Positions 16,951 to 26,809 of a stretch of 64,000 bases of DNA are shown here, in pieces (within the stretch, counting starts at the first letter, position 1; every line of letters starts with the position of its first letter). The notes beneath the pieces were generated by a model. The model saw only the letters and a program-made list of their open reading frames with translations. It did not search any database and was not told where the DNA came from. The position numbers and the translations under genes were made by a program. The DNA is from Sphingobium xenophagum NBRC 107872 (GTDB lineage: Bacteria; Pseudomonadota; Alphaproteobacteria; Sphingomonadales; Sphingomonadaceae): NCBI RefSeq assembly GCF_000367345.1, contig NZ_BARE01000010.1, positions 1-64,000 of the forward strand. The letters run 5' to 3'.

Positions 16951-18806
16951 GCGTGCTGCCGCTCGTTGCGCTGGTCGGCAACCCCAATGCGGGTAAGAGC
17001 GCGCTGTTCAACGCCCTTACCGGCGCGCGGCAGAAGCTGGGCAATTATCCGGGCGTCACGGTGGAGCGCAAGGCGGGGCGGCTGGCTCTGGCCGATGGTC
17101 GTCCGGTCGAACTGGTCGACCTGCCCGGTACATACAGCCTGAATGCCGCCAGCCCGGACGAACAAGTCACGCGCGACGTGGTGATGGGACGGCAGGCGGG
17201 GGAAAGGCAGCCGGACGCGCTGGTGATCGTGGTCGATGCGTCCAACCTCGACAATCACTTGCGTTTCGCGCTGGAGCTGATCGCCCTTGGTCTGCCGACC
17301 ATCGTCGCGCTCAACATGGTGGACCTTGCCACGCGCGACGGGCTGGAACTGGACGCTGCCGTCCTGTCGCGCGAACTGGGCGTGCCGGTGATCGCCACCG
17401 TGGCGGTGCGCAAGCGGGGGCTTGATCATCTGCGTGAGGAGCTTGGTGGCCTGCTGGGCAGCGTCGCGCCCGAAGCCAAAGCGCCGCTGCCGGAGCGCGA
17501 TTTCGATGCGGTGCGCGATGAGGCACGGCGGATCGCCCGCGCCGCCATCGTGCGCGAAACCCCTTCGCGCCGTCTGACCGCTGCGGTCGATCGGGTGGCG
17601 CTGCACCCTCTGTTCGGGCTGTTGCTGTTGCTCGGCCTGCTGTTCGTCATGTTCCAGGCGGTCTATGCCTGGTCCGAAGCGCCGATCGCCATGATCGAGG
17701 GACTGGCCGAGGCCGCCGCCAACAGCGTGCGCGATGCGCTGCCCGATGGAATGCTGCGGTCCTTCCTGGTCGATGGCGTCATCAACGGCGTGGGATCGGT
17801 GGTGGTGTTCCTGCCGCAGATCCTGATCCTCTTCTTCTTCATCCTGATGCTGGAGGCGACCGGCTATATGGTCCGCGCCGCCTTCCTGATGGATGGGCTG
17901 ATGGCCAGGGTCGGCCTGTCGGGGCGCGCGTTCATTCCTTTGCTCTCCTCCTTCGCCTGCGCCATTCCCGGCATCATGGCGACGCGGACGATCGCTGATC
18001 CCAAGGACCGCCTCACCACCATCCTGATCGCGCCGCTGATGACCTGTTCGGCGCGGCTGCCGGTCTATGCCGTCATCATCGGCGCCTTCATCCCAGCGCG
18101 GGACGTGCTGCCGGGCGTGGGGCTTCAGGGGTTCGTCCTTTTTTGCCTCTATATCTCAGGCATTATCGGCGCGATGCTGGTGGCGCTGATCCTGCGCATG
18201 ACCGTGACCAAGGGGGCGAGCGGCGGCTTCCTGATGGAAATGCCCAAATATCAATGGCCCCGGCCGCAGGACATAGTGCTGGGCCTGTGGCAGCGCGCGG
18301 TCATCTTCCTGAAGCGCGCGGGCACGATCATCTTCACGTCCACCGTGATATTGTGGCTGCTGCTGTCCTACCCCAAGCCGCCCGAAGGCAGCGCGGTCAG
18401 CCAGGTCGATTATTCGATTGCCGGGCGGATCGCCGGCGGGCTCAATGTCATATTGGAGCCGATCGGCTTCAACCGCGACATTTCCCTCGCCCTCATCCCG
18501 GCGATGGCCGCGCGCGAAGTCGCGGTGTCGGCGCTGGCCACCGTCTATTCTATCGACGCTGGCGATGACGAGGCGCTGCTGGAGCGCAGCCTTGGCGATC
18601 GGCTGAAGGACCAGTGGCCGCTCCCGACCGCGCTGGCGTTCCTGGCCTGGTTCATCTTCGCGCCGCAATGCATATCGACCATCGCCGTGACGCGGCGGGA
18701 AACGAACGGCTGGAAATGGCCGCTGTTCATGGTCGGATACCTGTTCGTGCTGGCTTATGTCGCCGCGGGCCTGACCTACTGGACCGCGACCGCAGCAGGA
18801 CTATAA
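16947..18806 (+). CDS. feoB: ferrous iron transporter FeoB
   Basis: A 619-residue inner-membrane Fe(II) permease with an N-terminal GTPase. G1 is GNPNAGKS (about residue 10), G2/switch [14 protein letters not shown]3 DLPGTYSL and G4 NMVD. A helical GDI-like segment follows (ELGGLLGS...[14 protein letters not shown]), then paired gate regions including [16 protein letters not shown] and [13 protein letters not shown]. The length is somewhat below E. coli FeoB (773 aa) but typical of compact alphaproteobacterial forms. No feoC is present. The chosen ATG overlaps the feoA stop; an upstream in-frame start at 16800 lies within feoA and is rejected. Confidence 0.96.
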   Translation: MSVLPLVALVGNPNAGKSALFNALTGARQKLGNYPGVTVERKAGRLALADGRPVELVDLPGTYSLNAASPDEQVTRDVVMGRQAGERQPDALVIVVDASNLDNHLRFALELIALGLPTIVALNMVDLATRDGLELDAAVLSRELGVPVIATVAVRKRGLDHLREELGGLLGSVAPEAKAPLPERDFDAVRDEARRIARAAIVRETPSRRLTAAVDRVALHPLFGLLLLLGLLFVMFQAVYAWSEAPIAMIEGLAEAAANSVRDALPDGMLRSFLVDGVINGVGSVVVFLPQILILFFFILMLEATGYMVRAAFLMDGLMARVGLSGRAFIPLLSSFACAIPGIMATRTIADPKDRLTTILIAPLMTCSARLPVYAVIIGAFIPARDVLPGVGLQGFVLFCLYISGIIGAMLVALILRMTVTKGASGGFLMEMPKYQWPRPQDIVLGLWQRAVIFLKRAGTIIFTSTVILWLLLSYPKPPEGSAVSQVDYSIAGRIAGGLNVILEPIGFNRDISLALIPAMAAREVAVSALATVYSIDAGDDEALLERSLGDRLKDQWPLPTALAFLAWFIFAPQCISTIAVTRRETNGWKWPLFMVGYLFVLAYVAAGLTYWTATAAGL

Positions 18807-18834
18807 GGGCCGCTTTAAGGCTTTCGGAGGAATC

Positions 18835-19383
18835 ATGGCAGGCTCGGTCAACAAGGTCATTCTGGTCGGCAATCTGGGTGCCGACCCGGAGGTCAAGAGC
18901 TTCCAGAATGGCGGCAAGATATGCAATTTGCGCATCGCTACGTCCGAAAACTGGAAGGATCGCAACACCGGCGAGCGCAAGGAGCGCACCGAATGGCACA
19001 GCGTCGTGATCGGCGGCGAAGGGCTGGTCGGCGTGGCCGAGCGTTTCCTGCGCAAAGGCTCCAAAATCTATATCGAAGGCCAGCTGCGTACCCGCAAATG
19101 GCAGGACCAGAACGGCAATGACCGCTATTCGACCGAAGTGATGGTACAGGGGCCAGGGGCCGTGCTCACCATGCTGGATGGCGCGCCCGGTGGTGGCGGC
19201 CAGGGCGGTGGTGGCCGATCGCAGCAGGGCGTCAGCGATTGGGGCGCGTCGTCGGGCGGCTATGACGATTTTGGCGGCGGCAATAGTGGCGGCGGCTTTG
19301 GCGGTCGCTCGTCGAGCGGCGGTCGCGGCAGCGCAGGCAGCCCCAATTTCGACAATGATCTGGACGACGAAGTGCCGTTCTGA
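18835..19383 (+). CDS. ssb: single-stranded DNA-binding protein
   Basis: A 182-residue SSB. The OB fold covers about residues 1-112 ([56 protein letters not shown]). A long Gly/Ser-rich flexible linker follows, with Trp, Tyr and Asp islands. The conserved acidic tip DDEVPF at the C-terminus recruits repair and replication partners. GGAGG lies 7 bases before the ATG. It is a single-copy, housekeeping-type sequence. Confidence 0.97.
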   Translation: MAGSVNKVILVGNLGADPEVKSFQNGGKICNLRIATSENWKDRNTGERKERTEWHSVVIGGEGLVGVAERFLRKGSKIYIEGQLRTRKWQDQNGNDRYSTEVMVQGPGAVLTMLDGAPGGGGQGGGGRSQQGVSDWGASSGGYDDFGGGNSGGGFGGRSSSGGRGSAGSPNFDNDLDDEVPF

Positions 19384-19416
19384 TCGGCTTCTGTCCGCAA
19401 GAAAGAATCCAGTCCA

Positions 19417-20379
19417 ATGCAGGTTCTTTTGACCGGATCTTCAGGATGGCTGGGGCGCTTTCTGGCGCCCCTGCTGCGCAGGGCGGGCCATGATGTCACT
19501 GGCCTGGACGTGGCGTCCGGCACCGATACCGACATCGTCGGGTCGGTCGCCGATCGCGCCCTGATCGACCGGGTCTTTGCCGAACGCGGCATCGAGGCAG
19601 TGATTCACGGTGCCGCGCTGCACAAGCCGGACATCATCCGCTATCCGACCCAGCGCTTTGTCGATGTCAATGTAACCGGCACGCTCAACCTGCTGGAGGC
19701 AGCGGTTGCAGCTGGGCATGATCGTTTCGTCATGACCTCCACCACGTCGCTGATGATTGACCAGCGCATCCGCGACGAAGCCGGGGACGCGGCGATCTGG
19801 CTGGATGAAAGTGCCGGGCCGCTGGCGCCGCGCAACATCTACGGCGTGACCAAGCTGGCGGCGGAGGGTCTGTGCCGCATCCACCACCTGACACATGGCA
19901 TCGGCTGCGTCATCCTGCGTACCGGGCGTTTCTTTCCCGAAGATGATGACACCCATCAGCTGCTGTCCGGCCCGAACATGAAGGCCAACGAACTGCTGCA
20001 TCGCCGCCTGACGGTGGAGGACGCGGCACGCGCGCATCTGATGGCACTGGAACAGGCGCCGGCCCTGGGCTGCGAAACATTCATCCTGTCCGCGCCGACG
20101 CCCTTTTCGCGCGACGAGGTGCGGGGGTTGAAGCAGGACGCGCCTGCGGTCATTGCACGCCATTTTCCCGATGCGGCCAGCCTCTATGCCCGACAGGGCT
20201 GGAACCTGCCGCGAAGCATCGGCCGCGTCTATGACGCCAGCCGCGCCGAACGGATCATGGGCTTTCGCTGCGAAACGGATTTCGGGTCTGTGCTGGCGGC
20301 GCTGCGCGAAGGGACCGATATGCCCTTCGCGCATGACGCCAACTATGTATCGCCGCAGGTACAGTCCTTAGCGGACTGA
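19417..20379 (+). CDS. NAD-dependent epimerase/dehydratase (extended SDR)
   Basis: A 320-residue extended short-chain dehydrogenase. The Rossmann motif is GSSGWLG near the N-terminus (VLLTGSSGWLGRFLAPLL). The active-site triad is represented by TSTTS and YGVTKLAAE. Family members epimerise or dehydrate nucleotide sugars; the galU gene convergent on it would supply UDP-glucose, so a sugar-nucleotide role is plausible but unproved. It starts 33 bases after ssb and ends in an inverted repeat shared with galU. Confidence 0.85.
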   Translation: MQVLLTGSSGWLGRFLAPLLRRAGHDVTGLDVASGTDTDIVGSVADRALIDRVFAERGIEAVIHGAALHKPDIIRYPTQRFVDVNVTGTLNLLEAAVAAGHDRFVMTSTTSLMIDQRIRDEAGDAAIWLDESAGPLAPRNIYGVTKLAAEGLCRIHHLTHGIGCVILRTGRFFPEDDDTHQLLSGPNMKANELLHRRLTVEDAARAHLMALEQAPALGCETFILSAPTPFSRDEVRGLKQDAPAVIARHFPDAASLYARQGWNLPRSIGRVYDASRAERIMGFRCETDFGSVLAALREGTDMPFAHDANYVSPQVQSLAD

Positions 20380-20380
20380 T

Positions 20381-20420
20381 TTCGACATTCGCATGCCACC
20401 CGGTATCCAACGATGTCGAA
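20381..20420. terminator. inverted repeat between convergent SDR and galU genes
   Basis: TTCGACAT (20381-20388) and ATGTCGAA (20413-20420) are exact complements around a 24-base spacer. Position suggests a bidirectional terminator or 3'-end structure, but it lacks a T-tract. Confidence 0.4.
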
Positions 20421-20436
20421 CGTCAGAACAGGACGA

Positions 20437-21333
20437 CTAAGCCGCCGTCGCCACGCTGTCGATGCCCAGTTCGGTGAGCGCAAATCCCCGGATATGGTCG
20501 CGCAGATCTTCGCGCTCCAGAGCCAGTGCAAGATTGGCCTCGACATAGCCGGCCTTTGACCCGCAATCGAAGCGGCGGCCGTCAAATGTCACGCCATGGA
20601 AAGGCTGCTTGCCGATCAACGCTGCCATCGCGTCGGTCAGCTGGATTTCCCCGCCAGCGCCCTTTTCCTGCGTTTCCAATATCTTCATGACATCGGGTTG
20701 CAGGATATAGCGGCCCGGCAGGATCAGGTTGGACGGTGCGGTCCCGGCGGCGGGCTTTTCGACCAGCCCCTTCACCTCCGTCAGCACGCCATCGCGCGCG
20801 CCCGGATCGATCACGCCATAGCTGGGCGTCTGCTCCATGGGGATTTCCAGCGCGCAGACCAGATTGCCGCCGACCTTTTCATAGGCGTCGACCATCTGCT
20901 TCATGCAACCATTGCCCGGCGCGCCCTTCATGAATTCGTCGGGCAGCAGGATGGCGAACGGTTCGTCACCGATAATGTCGCGCGCGCACCAGATGGCATG
21001 GCCAAGGCCCAGCGATTCCTGCTGACGCAGGAACACCGCATTGCCCGGCGCGAGCCGCGTTCCTTCCAGCGCGGACAGATCCTTGCCGCGTTCGCGCTGC
21101 AAGGTTTCGCATTCGAAGGCCATGTCGAAATAATCTTCGATCGCGCCCTTGCCGCGCCCGGTGACGAAGATCATCTGCTCGATCCCGGCCTCGCGCGCTT
21201 CATCCACGGCATATTGGAGCAGCGGGCGGTCGACCACCGGCAGCAATTCCTTGGGCACCGCCTTGGTCGCGGGCAAAAAGCGCGTGCCCAGTCCCGCGAC
21301 AGGAAAAACAGCTTTGCGAATCGGCTTGTTCAA
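20437..21333 (-). CDS. galU: UTP-glucose-1-phosphate uridylyltransferase
   Basis: A 298-residue enzyme making UDP-glucose from UTP and glucose-1-phosphate for exopolysaccharide, glycolipid and other sugar-nucleotide synthesis. The nucleotide-binding signature GLGTRFLPATKAVPKELLP, the uridine-recognition stretch GLGHAIWCARD and the catalytic-region motif YGVIDPG are present, as is VEKP. Length is standard. It is convergent with the SDR epimerase gene. Confidence 0.96.
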   Translation of the reverse strand: MNKPIRKAVFPVAGLGTRFLPATKAVPKELLPVVDRPLLQYAVDEAREAGIEQMIFVTGRGKGAIEDYFDMAFECETLQRERGKDLSALEGTRLAPGNAVFLRQQESLGLGHAIWCARDIIGDEPFAILLPDEFMKGAPGNGCMKQMVDAYEKVGGNLVCALEIPMEQTPSYGVIDPGARDGVLTEVKGLVEKPAAGTAPSNLILPGRYILQPDVMKILETQEKGAGGEIQLTDAMAALIGKQPFHGVTFDGRRFDCGSKAGYVEANLALALEREDLRDHIRGFALTELGIDSVATAA

Positions 21334-21436
21334 GTTGGACTCCCCTTAACCCCAAGGCCCCCACGGCCCGACATGATTTGCCGCACATGCGAAAAAGGTC
21401 AAGCACAGGGGCGGAATTTCCCGTGTGCGCTGCACC

Positions 21437-21904
21437 CTATACTGCCAGCAGCCGGTTAGCGATCGTTTCCAGATCGCTTATTTCGTGATCTAATTGCTCA
21501 AATGTGACGAATTGGTGGATATTGCGATGGTCGCGGCAAATAAAGCCGCCTGGCTCCGGCTGGTGAAAGCCCTGGATGATGAGCGCGCGGAACCGGTCGA
21601 TCCGCTGGATGTCGCGCTCGATGGCGGCGATTTCGGTCAGCGCGCTGGCGTTGCGCCGGTCGCGCATCGCCACCATCGTGCGCAATTCGGTCATCAGCTT
21701 GGCCATGGACGGGCGGGTGCGCGCGCCCACGGTACGAACGTCGCCCATCTTTTCGCGCATCAGACCGATCTTGGTTTCCAGGCTTTGTTCCAGCATCGTC
21801 CAGGCGCATACCAGTCGCCCGACCGCGCATAGCAGCGCCGCATCCTCCGGCGCATAATCCGACACTGTTTTTCCACTCACGTCTGCAACCAAATGTACGC
21901 CCAC
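21437..21904 (-). CDS. hypothetical helical protein
   Basis: A 155-residue protein starting at a GTG that has AAGGAG about 8 bases upstream. It is soluble, almost entirely helical and charged; stretches such as WTMLEQSLETKIGLMREKMGD and ALTEIAAIERDIQRIDRFRALII could form a helical bundle. A patch with Cys and two His (GGFICRDHRNIHQF) near residue 120 might bind metal, though this is a guess. I do not recognise the family. It is read towards galU but is separated from it by about 100 bases. Confidence 0.7.
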   Translation of the reverse strand: MGVHLVADVSGKTVSDYAPEDAALLCAVGRLVCAWTMLEQSLETKIGLMREKMGDVRTVGARTRPSMAKLMTELRTMVAMRDRRNASALTEIAAIERDIQRIDRFRALIIQGFHQPEPGGFICRDHRNIHQFVTFEQLDHEISDLETIANRLLAV

Positions 21905-22041
21905 GCCCCATTCTCCTTATTCATCCCTGTCCTGCGCAGACGGAGACGGATAGGCCAGAGCAGCAGGCGCCATCGCTCGTGGCGGTGGCACGGAACATCG
22001 GAAATTGTGCAATATTGGCGGCGAGCCGATTGGCCTATCGC

Positions 22042-22215
22042 TTAGAAATCAATCGCTAAGCCTTTGCGTTCCCAATCGCCGTAGCGAACCGGGCTTAACT
22101 CTTCCTGAGGCTGAGGCGGGTTGTCGATCGGGTCCGGCTGCGGCACGGGCGGGCTTTTGGACAGGTGGGCGGGCGGCTGCACATGCGCGGGGCGCTTGCC
22201 ATTATAATGTCCCAT
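22042..22215 (-). CDS. succinate dehydrogenase assembly factor 4 homologue (DUF1674)
   Basis: A 57-residue protein whose C-terminal motif PVRYGDWERKGLAIDF is the DUF1674/SDHAF4 signature. In mitochondria SDHAF4 binds flavinylated SdhA and speeds assembly of complex II; bacterial homologues are inferred to do the same. The N-terminal half is proline-rich and probably disordered. The ATG at 22215 has AAAGGCGG upstream. It is transcribed divergently from the RsmB-like gene and no sdh genes are near. Confidence 0.85.
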   Translation of the reverse strand: MGHYNGKRPAHVQPPAHLSKSPPVPQPDPIDNPPQPQEELSPVRYGDWERKGLAIDF

Positions 22216-22355
22216 GAAGCCGCCTTTCGATTGCGGAGCGCTACGGCAGCGCCCTGTGTCAGTGCCTTCATTTGGGCGAGCGCCGATCCAAGCGCAAGGG
22301 CGGGGTGGCATGGCGAACCTATCTTATCCGTCCAAAATCGCCTAGGCGCTGCCCC

Positions 22356-23645
22356 ATGGCTCAATCTTCCCGCCCCGCTGACGTCCCCGGCCTGCCCGCG
22401 CGTCGTTCCGCCCTCAAACTGCTCGATGCCGTGTTGCGGCGCGGCGACCCGCTGGAGATCGCGCTGCATGGCGCCTGCCAGGGACTGGCCGACCGCGCGG
22501 ACCGGGCGCTGGTCCATGCCATTGCTGCTGAAGTGCTGCGCCACCTGCCCGATCTCGACGCGCTGATCGACGGCGCGACACGCCTGCCGCTGCCCGATGA
22601 TGCCAAGGCGCGCATGGTGCTGCGCATCGCACTGGTGCAGGTGCTGGTGCTGGGCACCGCCCCGCACGCCGCGATCGCCACGGCGCTGCCGCTGGTCGAT
22701 GGCGGGCCGCGCAAGCTGGTCCATGGCGTGTTCGGCACGGTGACGCGCAGCGCGCCGGTGCTGCCCGATCCGCCGACCCTGCCCGCCGCCGTCGCCGATC
22801 GCTGGGCCGCCCAATGGGGCAGCGCGATGGTGGAGGCAGCCGCGCGCGCCTATGCCATCCGCCCGCCTGTGGACGTGAGCCTGCGCGATCCGGCCGCCAC
22901 CGCCGAATGGACCGCGCAACTGGGCGGCGTCAGCCTGGCCCCCGGCCATGTCCGCCTGCCCGACGGGGCCAATATTCCCGATCTGCCTGGCTTTGCCGAT
23001 GGCGCGTGGTGGGTGCAGGATGTTGCCGCATCCTGCCCGGCACGTCTGTTGGGTGCCGGGGAAGGGCGTCATGTGCTGGATCTGTGCGCAGCCCCCGGCG
23101 GCAAGACGATGCAACTGGCGGCGGCCGGATGGCGCGTGACCGCGATCGACCAGTCGAAAAAGCGGCTGGAGCGGCTGACCGAAAACCTGATCCGCACCGG
23201 CCTGCCCGCCGATGTCGTGCAGGCCGACCTGCGCCAGTGGCAGCCGGACCAGCCGGTCGACGCCATATTGCTCGACGCGCCCTGCACCGCGACCGGCATC
23301 TATCGCCGTCATCCTGACGTGCTGCACCGTATCGGCCCGCGCCAGATTGCCGAGCTGGCGGAGTTGCAGGGCGCGTTGCTCGCCCGCGCCGCCGACTGGT
23401 TGAAGCCTGGCGGGGTGCTGCTCTACGCCACCTGCTCGCTGGAACAGGCGGAAGGGGAGGAACAGATCGCCCGATTGCTGGCCGCCCGCCCGGACTTTGC
23501 GCTGGTGCCGGCGCAGGCTGGCGAATTGCCCGACGGCATGATCCCCACGTCGCAAGGCTGGCTACGCACGCTGCCCGACACATTGGCGACCCAGGGCGGC
23601 GCGGACGGATTTTTTATCGCGCGCCTTGCAAAAGCAACGAACTAA
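22356..23645 (+). CDS. RsmB-like 16S rRNA m5C methyltransferase
   Basis: A 429-residue protein of the RsmB/NOP2 family, which methylates a cytosine in 16S rRNA (C967 in E. coli) with SAM. An N-terminal NusB-like helical domain (residues about 10-140, RSALKLLDAVLRRGDPL) precedes the methyltransferase. The SAM site DLCAAPGGKTMQLA and the motif IV LDAPCTATGIYRRHPD are present, and the nucleophilic cysteine is in LLYATCSLE. The ATG at 22356 is preferred; the longer frame to 22272 adds an unrelated basic extension. Exact target base is inferred from the family. Confidence 0.92.
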   Translation: MAQSSRPADVPGLPARRSALKLLDAVLRRGDPLEIALHGACQGLADRADRALVHAIAAEVLRHLPDLDALIDGATRLPLPDDAKARMVLRIALVQVLVLGTAPHAAIATALPLVDGGPRKLVHGVFGTVTRSAPVLPDPPTLPAAVADRWAAQWGSAMVEAAARAYAIRPPVDVSLRDPAATAEWTAQLGGVSLAPGHVRLPDGANIPDLPGFADGAWWVQDVAASCPARLLGAGEGRHVLDLCAAPGGKTMQLAAAGWRVTAIDQSKKRLERLTENLIRTGLPADVVQADLRQWQPDQPVDAILLDAPCTATGIYRRHPDVLHRIGPRQIAELAELQGALLARAADWLKPGGVLLYATCSLEQAEGEEQIARLLAARPDFALVPAQAGELPDGMIPTSQGWLRTLPDTLATQGGADGFFIARLAKATN

Positions 23646-23697
23646 GCCTTAACCATGGAGCGCTTAGGATGACCATTCCCTGTCTGGAAGGTGCGCC

Positions 23698-24189
23698 GTG
23701 CGTCCGATCGAACCCTTGCCTTTGCACCATAGCTGGCCGCTCTACGACCTGCACGAACATCTCGCCCCGGTGATGCTGGACCCATCGCTGGCGCGCAACG
23801 ATGCGGCGCTGGCGGAACGGGGGCTGGGCCTTTGGCATTGCGACCTGACCGATGACAGCCTGACCTGGACGGCCGGCGTCTATGATATTTTCGGGCTGGA
23901 GCGGCATATTCCCGTGCCACGCGCCCTGTCCGTATCGCTCTATGCCCCGGATTCGCGCGAGGCGATGGAGCGGCTGCGCACCTATGCCATTCGCCACAAG
24001 CGGGGCTTTACGCTGGATGTCGACATTCATCAGGCCGACGGGATTGGGGCGTGCGCCATGCGGTTGATCGCCGCGCCGGTACTGGACGATGGGCAGGAGG
24101 TGATCGGCCTGCACGGCGTCAAACAGATGCTGCCGCGCGGTACCACCCCTTCGCACCGGCTAGATCCAACGATTTTCGTTATGTTATAG
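23698..24189 (+). CDS. stand-alone PAS domain protein
   Basis: A 163-residue protein with a PAS-like core: GLGLWHCDLTDDSLTWTAGVYDIFGL, a helical segment with REAMERLRTYAIRHKRGFTLDVDI, and strands up to VIGLHGVKQM. No kinase, cyclase, DNA-binding or membrane segment is attached. It starts with GTG preceded by GGAAGG. It might sense a ligand and act on a separate partner, or be a remnant of a larger sensor. It is followed by rpe after about 80 bases. Confidence 0.72.
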   Translation: MRPIEPLPLHHSWPLYDLHEHLAPVMLDPSLARNDAALAERGLGLWHCDLTDDSLTWTAGVYDIFGLERHIPVPRALSVSLYAPDSREAMERLRTYAIRHKRGFTLDVDIHQADGIGACAMRLIAAPVLDDGQEVIGLHGVKQMLPRGTTPSHRLDPTIFVML

Positions 24190-24267
24190 CGGCTTGGGCG
24201 CGTTCCTTGCGCCGCATCCAAATCACCCGTTGCCCTTGGACCGAGGCATAGCTAAGGCGAACGGTTA

Positions 24268-24930
24268 ATGACACCCTCGATCCTGATCTCGCCCTCCATC
24301 CTCTCTGCCGACTTCGCCCGTCTGGGCGAGGAAGTCCGCGCGATTGACGAAGCGGGCTGCGACTGGGTCCATATCGACGTGATGGATGGCCATTTCGTGC
24401 CGAACATCACGATCGGCCCGGCAGTGGTCAAGGCGTTGCGACCGCACACGAAAAAGACGTTCGACGTCCATCTGATGATCTCTCCGGTCGATCAGTATCT
24501 CGACGCTTTTGCGCAGGCGGGCGCGGACATATTGACCGTCCATCCCGAAGCGGGGCCGCACATCCACCGCTCGATCCAGTATATCAAGTCGCTGGGCGTT
24601 CAGGCTGGTGTGGTGCTGAACCCCGGTACGCCCGCCAAGATGCTCGATTATCTGATTGACGATGTCGACCTGATCCTGGTCATGAGCGTCAATCCCGGTT
24701 TTGGCGGGCAGAGCTTCATCGAGAACCAGCTGCGCAAGATCGAAGCCTGTCGCAAGATGATCGACAAGAGCGGGCGCGACATACGGTTGCAGGTCGATGG
24801 CGGCATTGATTTCACCACCGCGCCCAAGGCGATCGCCGCCGGGGCCGACGTGCTGGTCGCGGGCACCGCGACATTCCGCGGCGGGCCATCGGCCTATGCC
24901 GACAATATACGGAAGCTGCGGGGCGGGTGA
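24268..24930 (+). CDS. rpe: ribulose-phosphate 3-epimerase
   Basis: A 220-residue TIM-barrel enzyme that interconverts ribulose-5-phosphate and xylulose-5-phosphate in the pentose phosphate pathway. Signatures are [33 protein letters not shown] (metal ligands and catalytic Asp), [10 protein letters not shown] and QVDGGID. Length is standard. Its TGA overlaps a GTG of the downstream heparinase-like gene, indicating coupling. Confidence 0.97.
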   Translation: MTPSILISPSILSADFARLGEEVRAIDEAGCDWVHIDVMDGHFVPNITIGPAVVKALRPHTKKTFDVHLMISPVDQYLDAFAQAGADILTVHPEAGPHIHRSIQYIKSLGVQAGVVLNPGTPAKMLDYLIDDVDLILVMSVNPGFGGQSFIENQLRKIEACRKMIDKSGRDIRLQVDGGIDFTTAPKAIAAGADVLVAGTATFRGGPSAYADNIRKLRGG

Positions 24931-26696
24931 ACGAGGTCCGGCGCATGTCCGCCCGCAAGGTGCCCGAACCCGCCGCTCCGGAAAGCAGCGACGACGGCAT
25001 CGAACAGGGCAAGCGTCTCATCCGCGTCGCGGATGACAAGGGGCTGTCGCTGGCGCAGAAGATCGCCAATCATTTCTATCTGCTCAGCTGGAAAACGCCG
25101 ATCCACGGCCGCAAGCTGCGCGGCAAATATCCGCTCAAGCTGCTTGCCGTTCCCGATGACGAATTGCCCGGCGACACGCGCGCGGGGCAGGCGATCCGCG
25201 CGGGCTATTTCCTGTTTCGCGGCAAGAAGCAGATTATCGACACGCTCGATTTCGCGCGGCTGGACCTTGATCCCGCCTTTGCCGATTATCTGCATAGTTT
25301 CCGCTGGCTGCGCGATCTGGCGAGCGTCGCCAGTCGCGAACAGGCCGCGCCGATCGCCGAAAATGTCATGCGCAAATGGCTGGCCGTGCATGCCGAAACG
25401 CCCAGCGAACAGGCCTGGCGCGCGGACAATGCAGGCTGGCGGCTCTTCTTCTGGACTGCCCATGCGCCGCTGATCCTGTCGTCTAGCGATCTGGTCTATC
25501 GTTCGCTGGTCCTCAACTGCATCGCCCGCACCGCGCGGCATCTGGACCGTATCGCCGACAAGGCGCCCATGGGCCTGCCGCGCATCGTCGGCTGGAGCGC
25601 GATCGTCGCCGCTTCCATGCTGATGCCTGGCGGCGCGGCGCGCAAATTGTTCGGCGAAGCGGGCCTGAAACGCGCGATCGACAGCGGATTCTACCCCGAT
25701 GGCGGCATCGTTTCCCGGTCACCGCTGGCGCAGGTAGAGGCGGTGATGGCGCTGTCCATGCTGCGCACGGTCTATGACGTACGGCGCGAAACGGCTCCCG
25801 GCTTCCTCTATGACGGGCTGAACCGCATCGTCCCCGCCTTGCTGGGTCTGACCCATGGCGATGGCGGCCTTGGCAACTGGCAGGGCGCGGGCGCGATCGA
25901 CCCTGCGATCGTCAATGCTGTCATCGCGGCCAGCCGGGTGCGCGCCCGGCCGCTGCGGCAGGCGCGGGACTGGGGTTATCAGCGGATCGCGGCGGGCGCG
26001 AGCGTGGTCCAGATCGACGCCGCGCCGCCGCCGGTCGCGCGGCTGGCCGACGCAGGCTGCGCCTCGACCGGCGCGATCGAAATCAGCGATGGCCCCCATC
26101 GCCTGATCGTCAATTGCGGCGGCGCGGGACTTGAGGGGGCATGGATACCCCGCGATCTGGCGCAGGGGCTGCGCACGACCGCCGCGCACAGCACGCTGGT
26201 GCTGGACGATTGCAACAGCACCGCGCTGATGCCCGACGGCACGCTGGGGCGCGGCGTTACCGAAGTGGAACTGAACCGGCAGGAACTGGACAATGGCAGC
26301 CGGGTCGACCTGTCCCATGACGGCTATGTCCGCCGCATCGGCTATGTCCACCGCCGCCTGCTGCTGGTCAGCGGCGATGGCAAGGAAATCCGCGGCGAGG
26401 ATATGCTGACCCCGGCGCAGCGTCGTCGCAAGCCCGCCAAACTCCCGGCCGTTTTGCGTTTTCACTTGGCGCCGGGCGTCGAACCGACGCTGACCGCGGA
26501 CAATCAGGGCGCGCTGCTGCGCATCGATATGGGCGCGTTGTGGCAGTTCCGCACCGGCACCGGCATATTGACCGTCGAGGACAGCCTGTGGGTCGATGGC
26601 GACGGCAGGCCGCATCCGACCAAGCAGATGGTGGTGACCAGCGAGGCGCTGCCCGGCGGATCGAGCATCGGGTGGCTGTTCAAGCGGGTTGGGTGA
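24927..26696 (+). CDS. heparinase II/III family protein
   Basis: A 589-residue protein with an N-terminal alpha-helical toroid ([57 protein letters not shown]) and a C-terminal beta-sandwich (from about residue 380) as in polysaccharide lyases. No signal peptide or lipobox is seen, so it looks cytoplasmic, unlike secreted lyases. The GTG at 24927 overlaps the rpe stop; an ATG at 24945 is the alternative. Sitting between rpe and purH suggests a conserved operon position rather than a catabolic locus. Substrate unknown. Confidence 0.85.
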   Translation: MNEVRRMSARKVPEPAAPESSDDGIEQGKRLIRVADDKGLSLAQKIANHFYLLSWKTPIHGRKLRGKYPLKLLAVPDDELPGDTRAGQAIRAGYFLFRGKKQIIDTLDFARLDLDPAFADYLHSFRWLRDLASVASREQAAPIAENVMRKWLAVHAETPSEQAWRADNAGWRLFFWTAHAPLILSSSDLVYRSLVLNCIARTARHLDRIADKAPMGLPRIVGWSAIVAASMLMPGGAARKLFGEAGLKRAIDSGFYPDGGIVSRSPLAQVEAVMALSMLRTVYDVRRETAPGFLYDGLNRIVPALLGLTHGDGGLGNWQGAGAIDPAIVNAVIAASRVRARPLRQARDWGYQRIAAGASVVQIDAAPPPVARLADAGCASTGAIEISDGPHRLIVNCGGAGLEGAWIPRDLAQGLRTTAAHSTLVLDDCNSTALMPDGTLGRGVTEVELNRQELDNGSRVDLSHDGYVRRIGYVHRRLLLVSGDGKEIRGEDMLTPAQRRRKPAKLPAVLRFHLAPGVEPTLTADNQGALLRIDMGALWQFRTGTGILTVEDSLWVDGDGRPHPTKQMVVTSEALPGGSSIGWLFKRVG

Positions 26697-26809
26697 GGCC
26701 TCGGCCTTGATCGGCTTTCGCCGTCATCGCCTTCCAGGGCTGTATTTTTCCGCCATCTGCCCTTAAGGGACCGGCGCAAACTCGTCCTGCAACCAGAAAG
26801 CCTTTCCTC

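Noticed and set aside
26697-26809. Purine riboswitch before purH
   Set aside because: No conserved three-way-junction pattern could be seen in this short gap.
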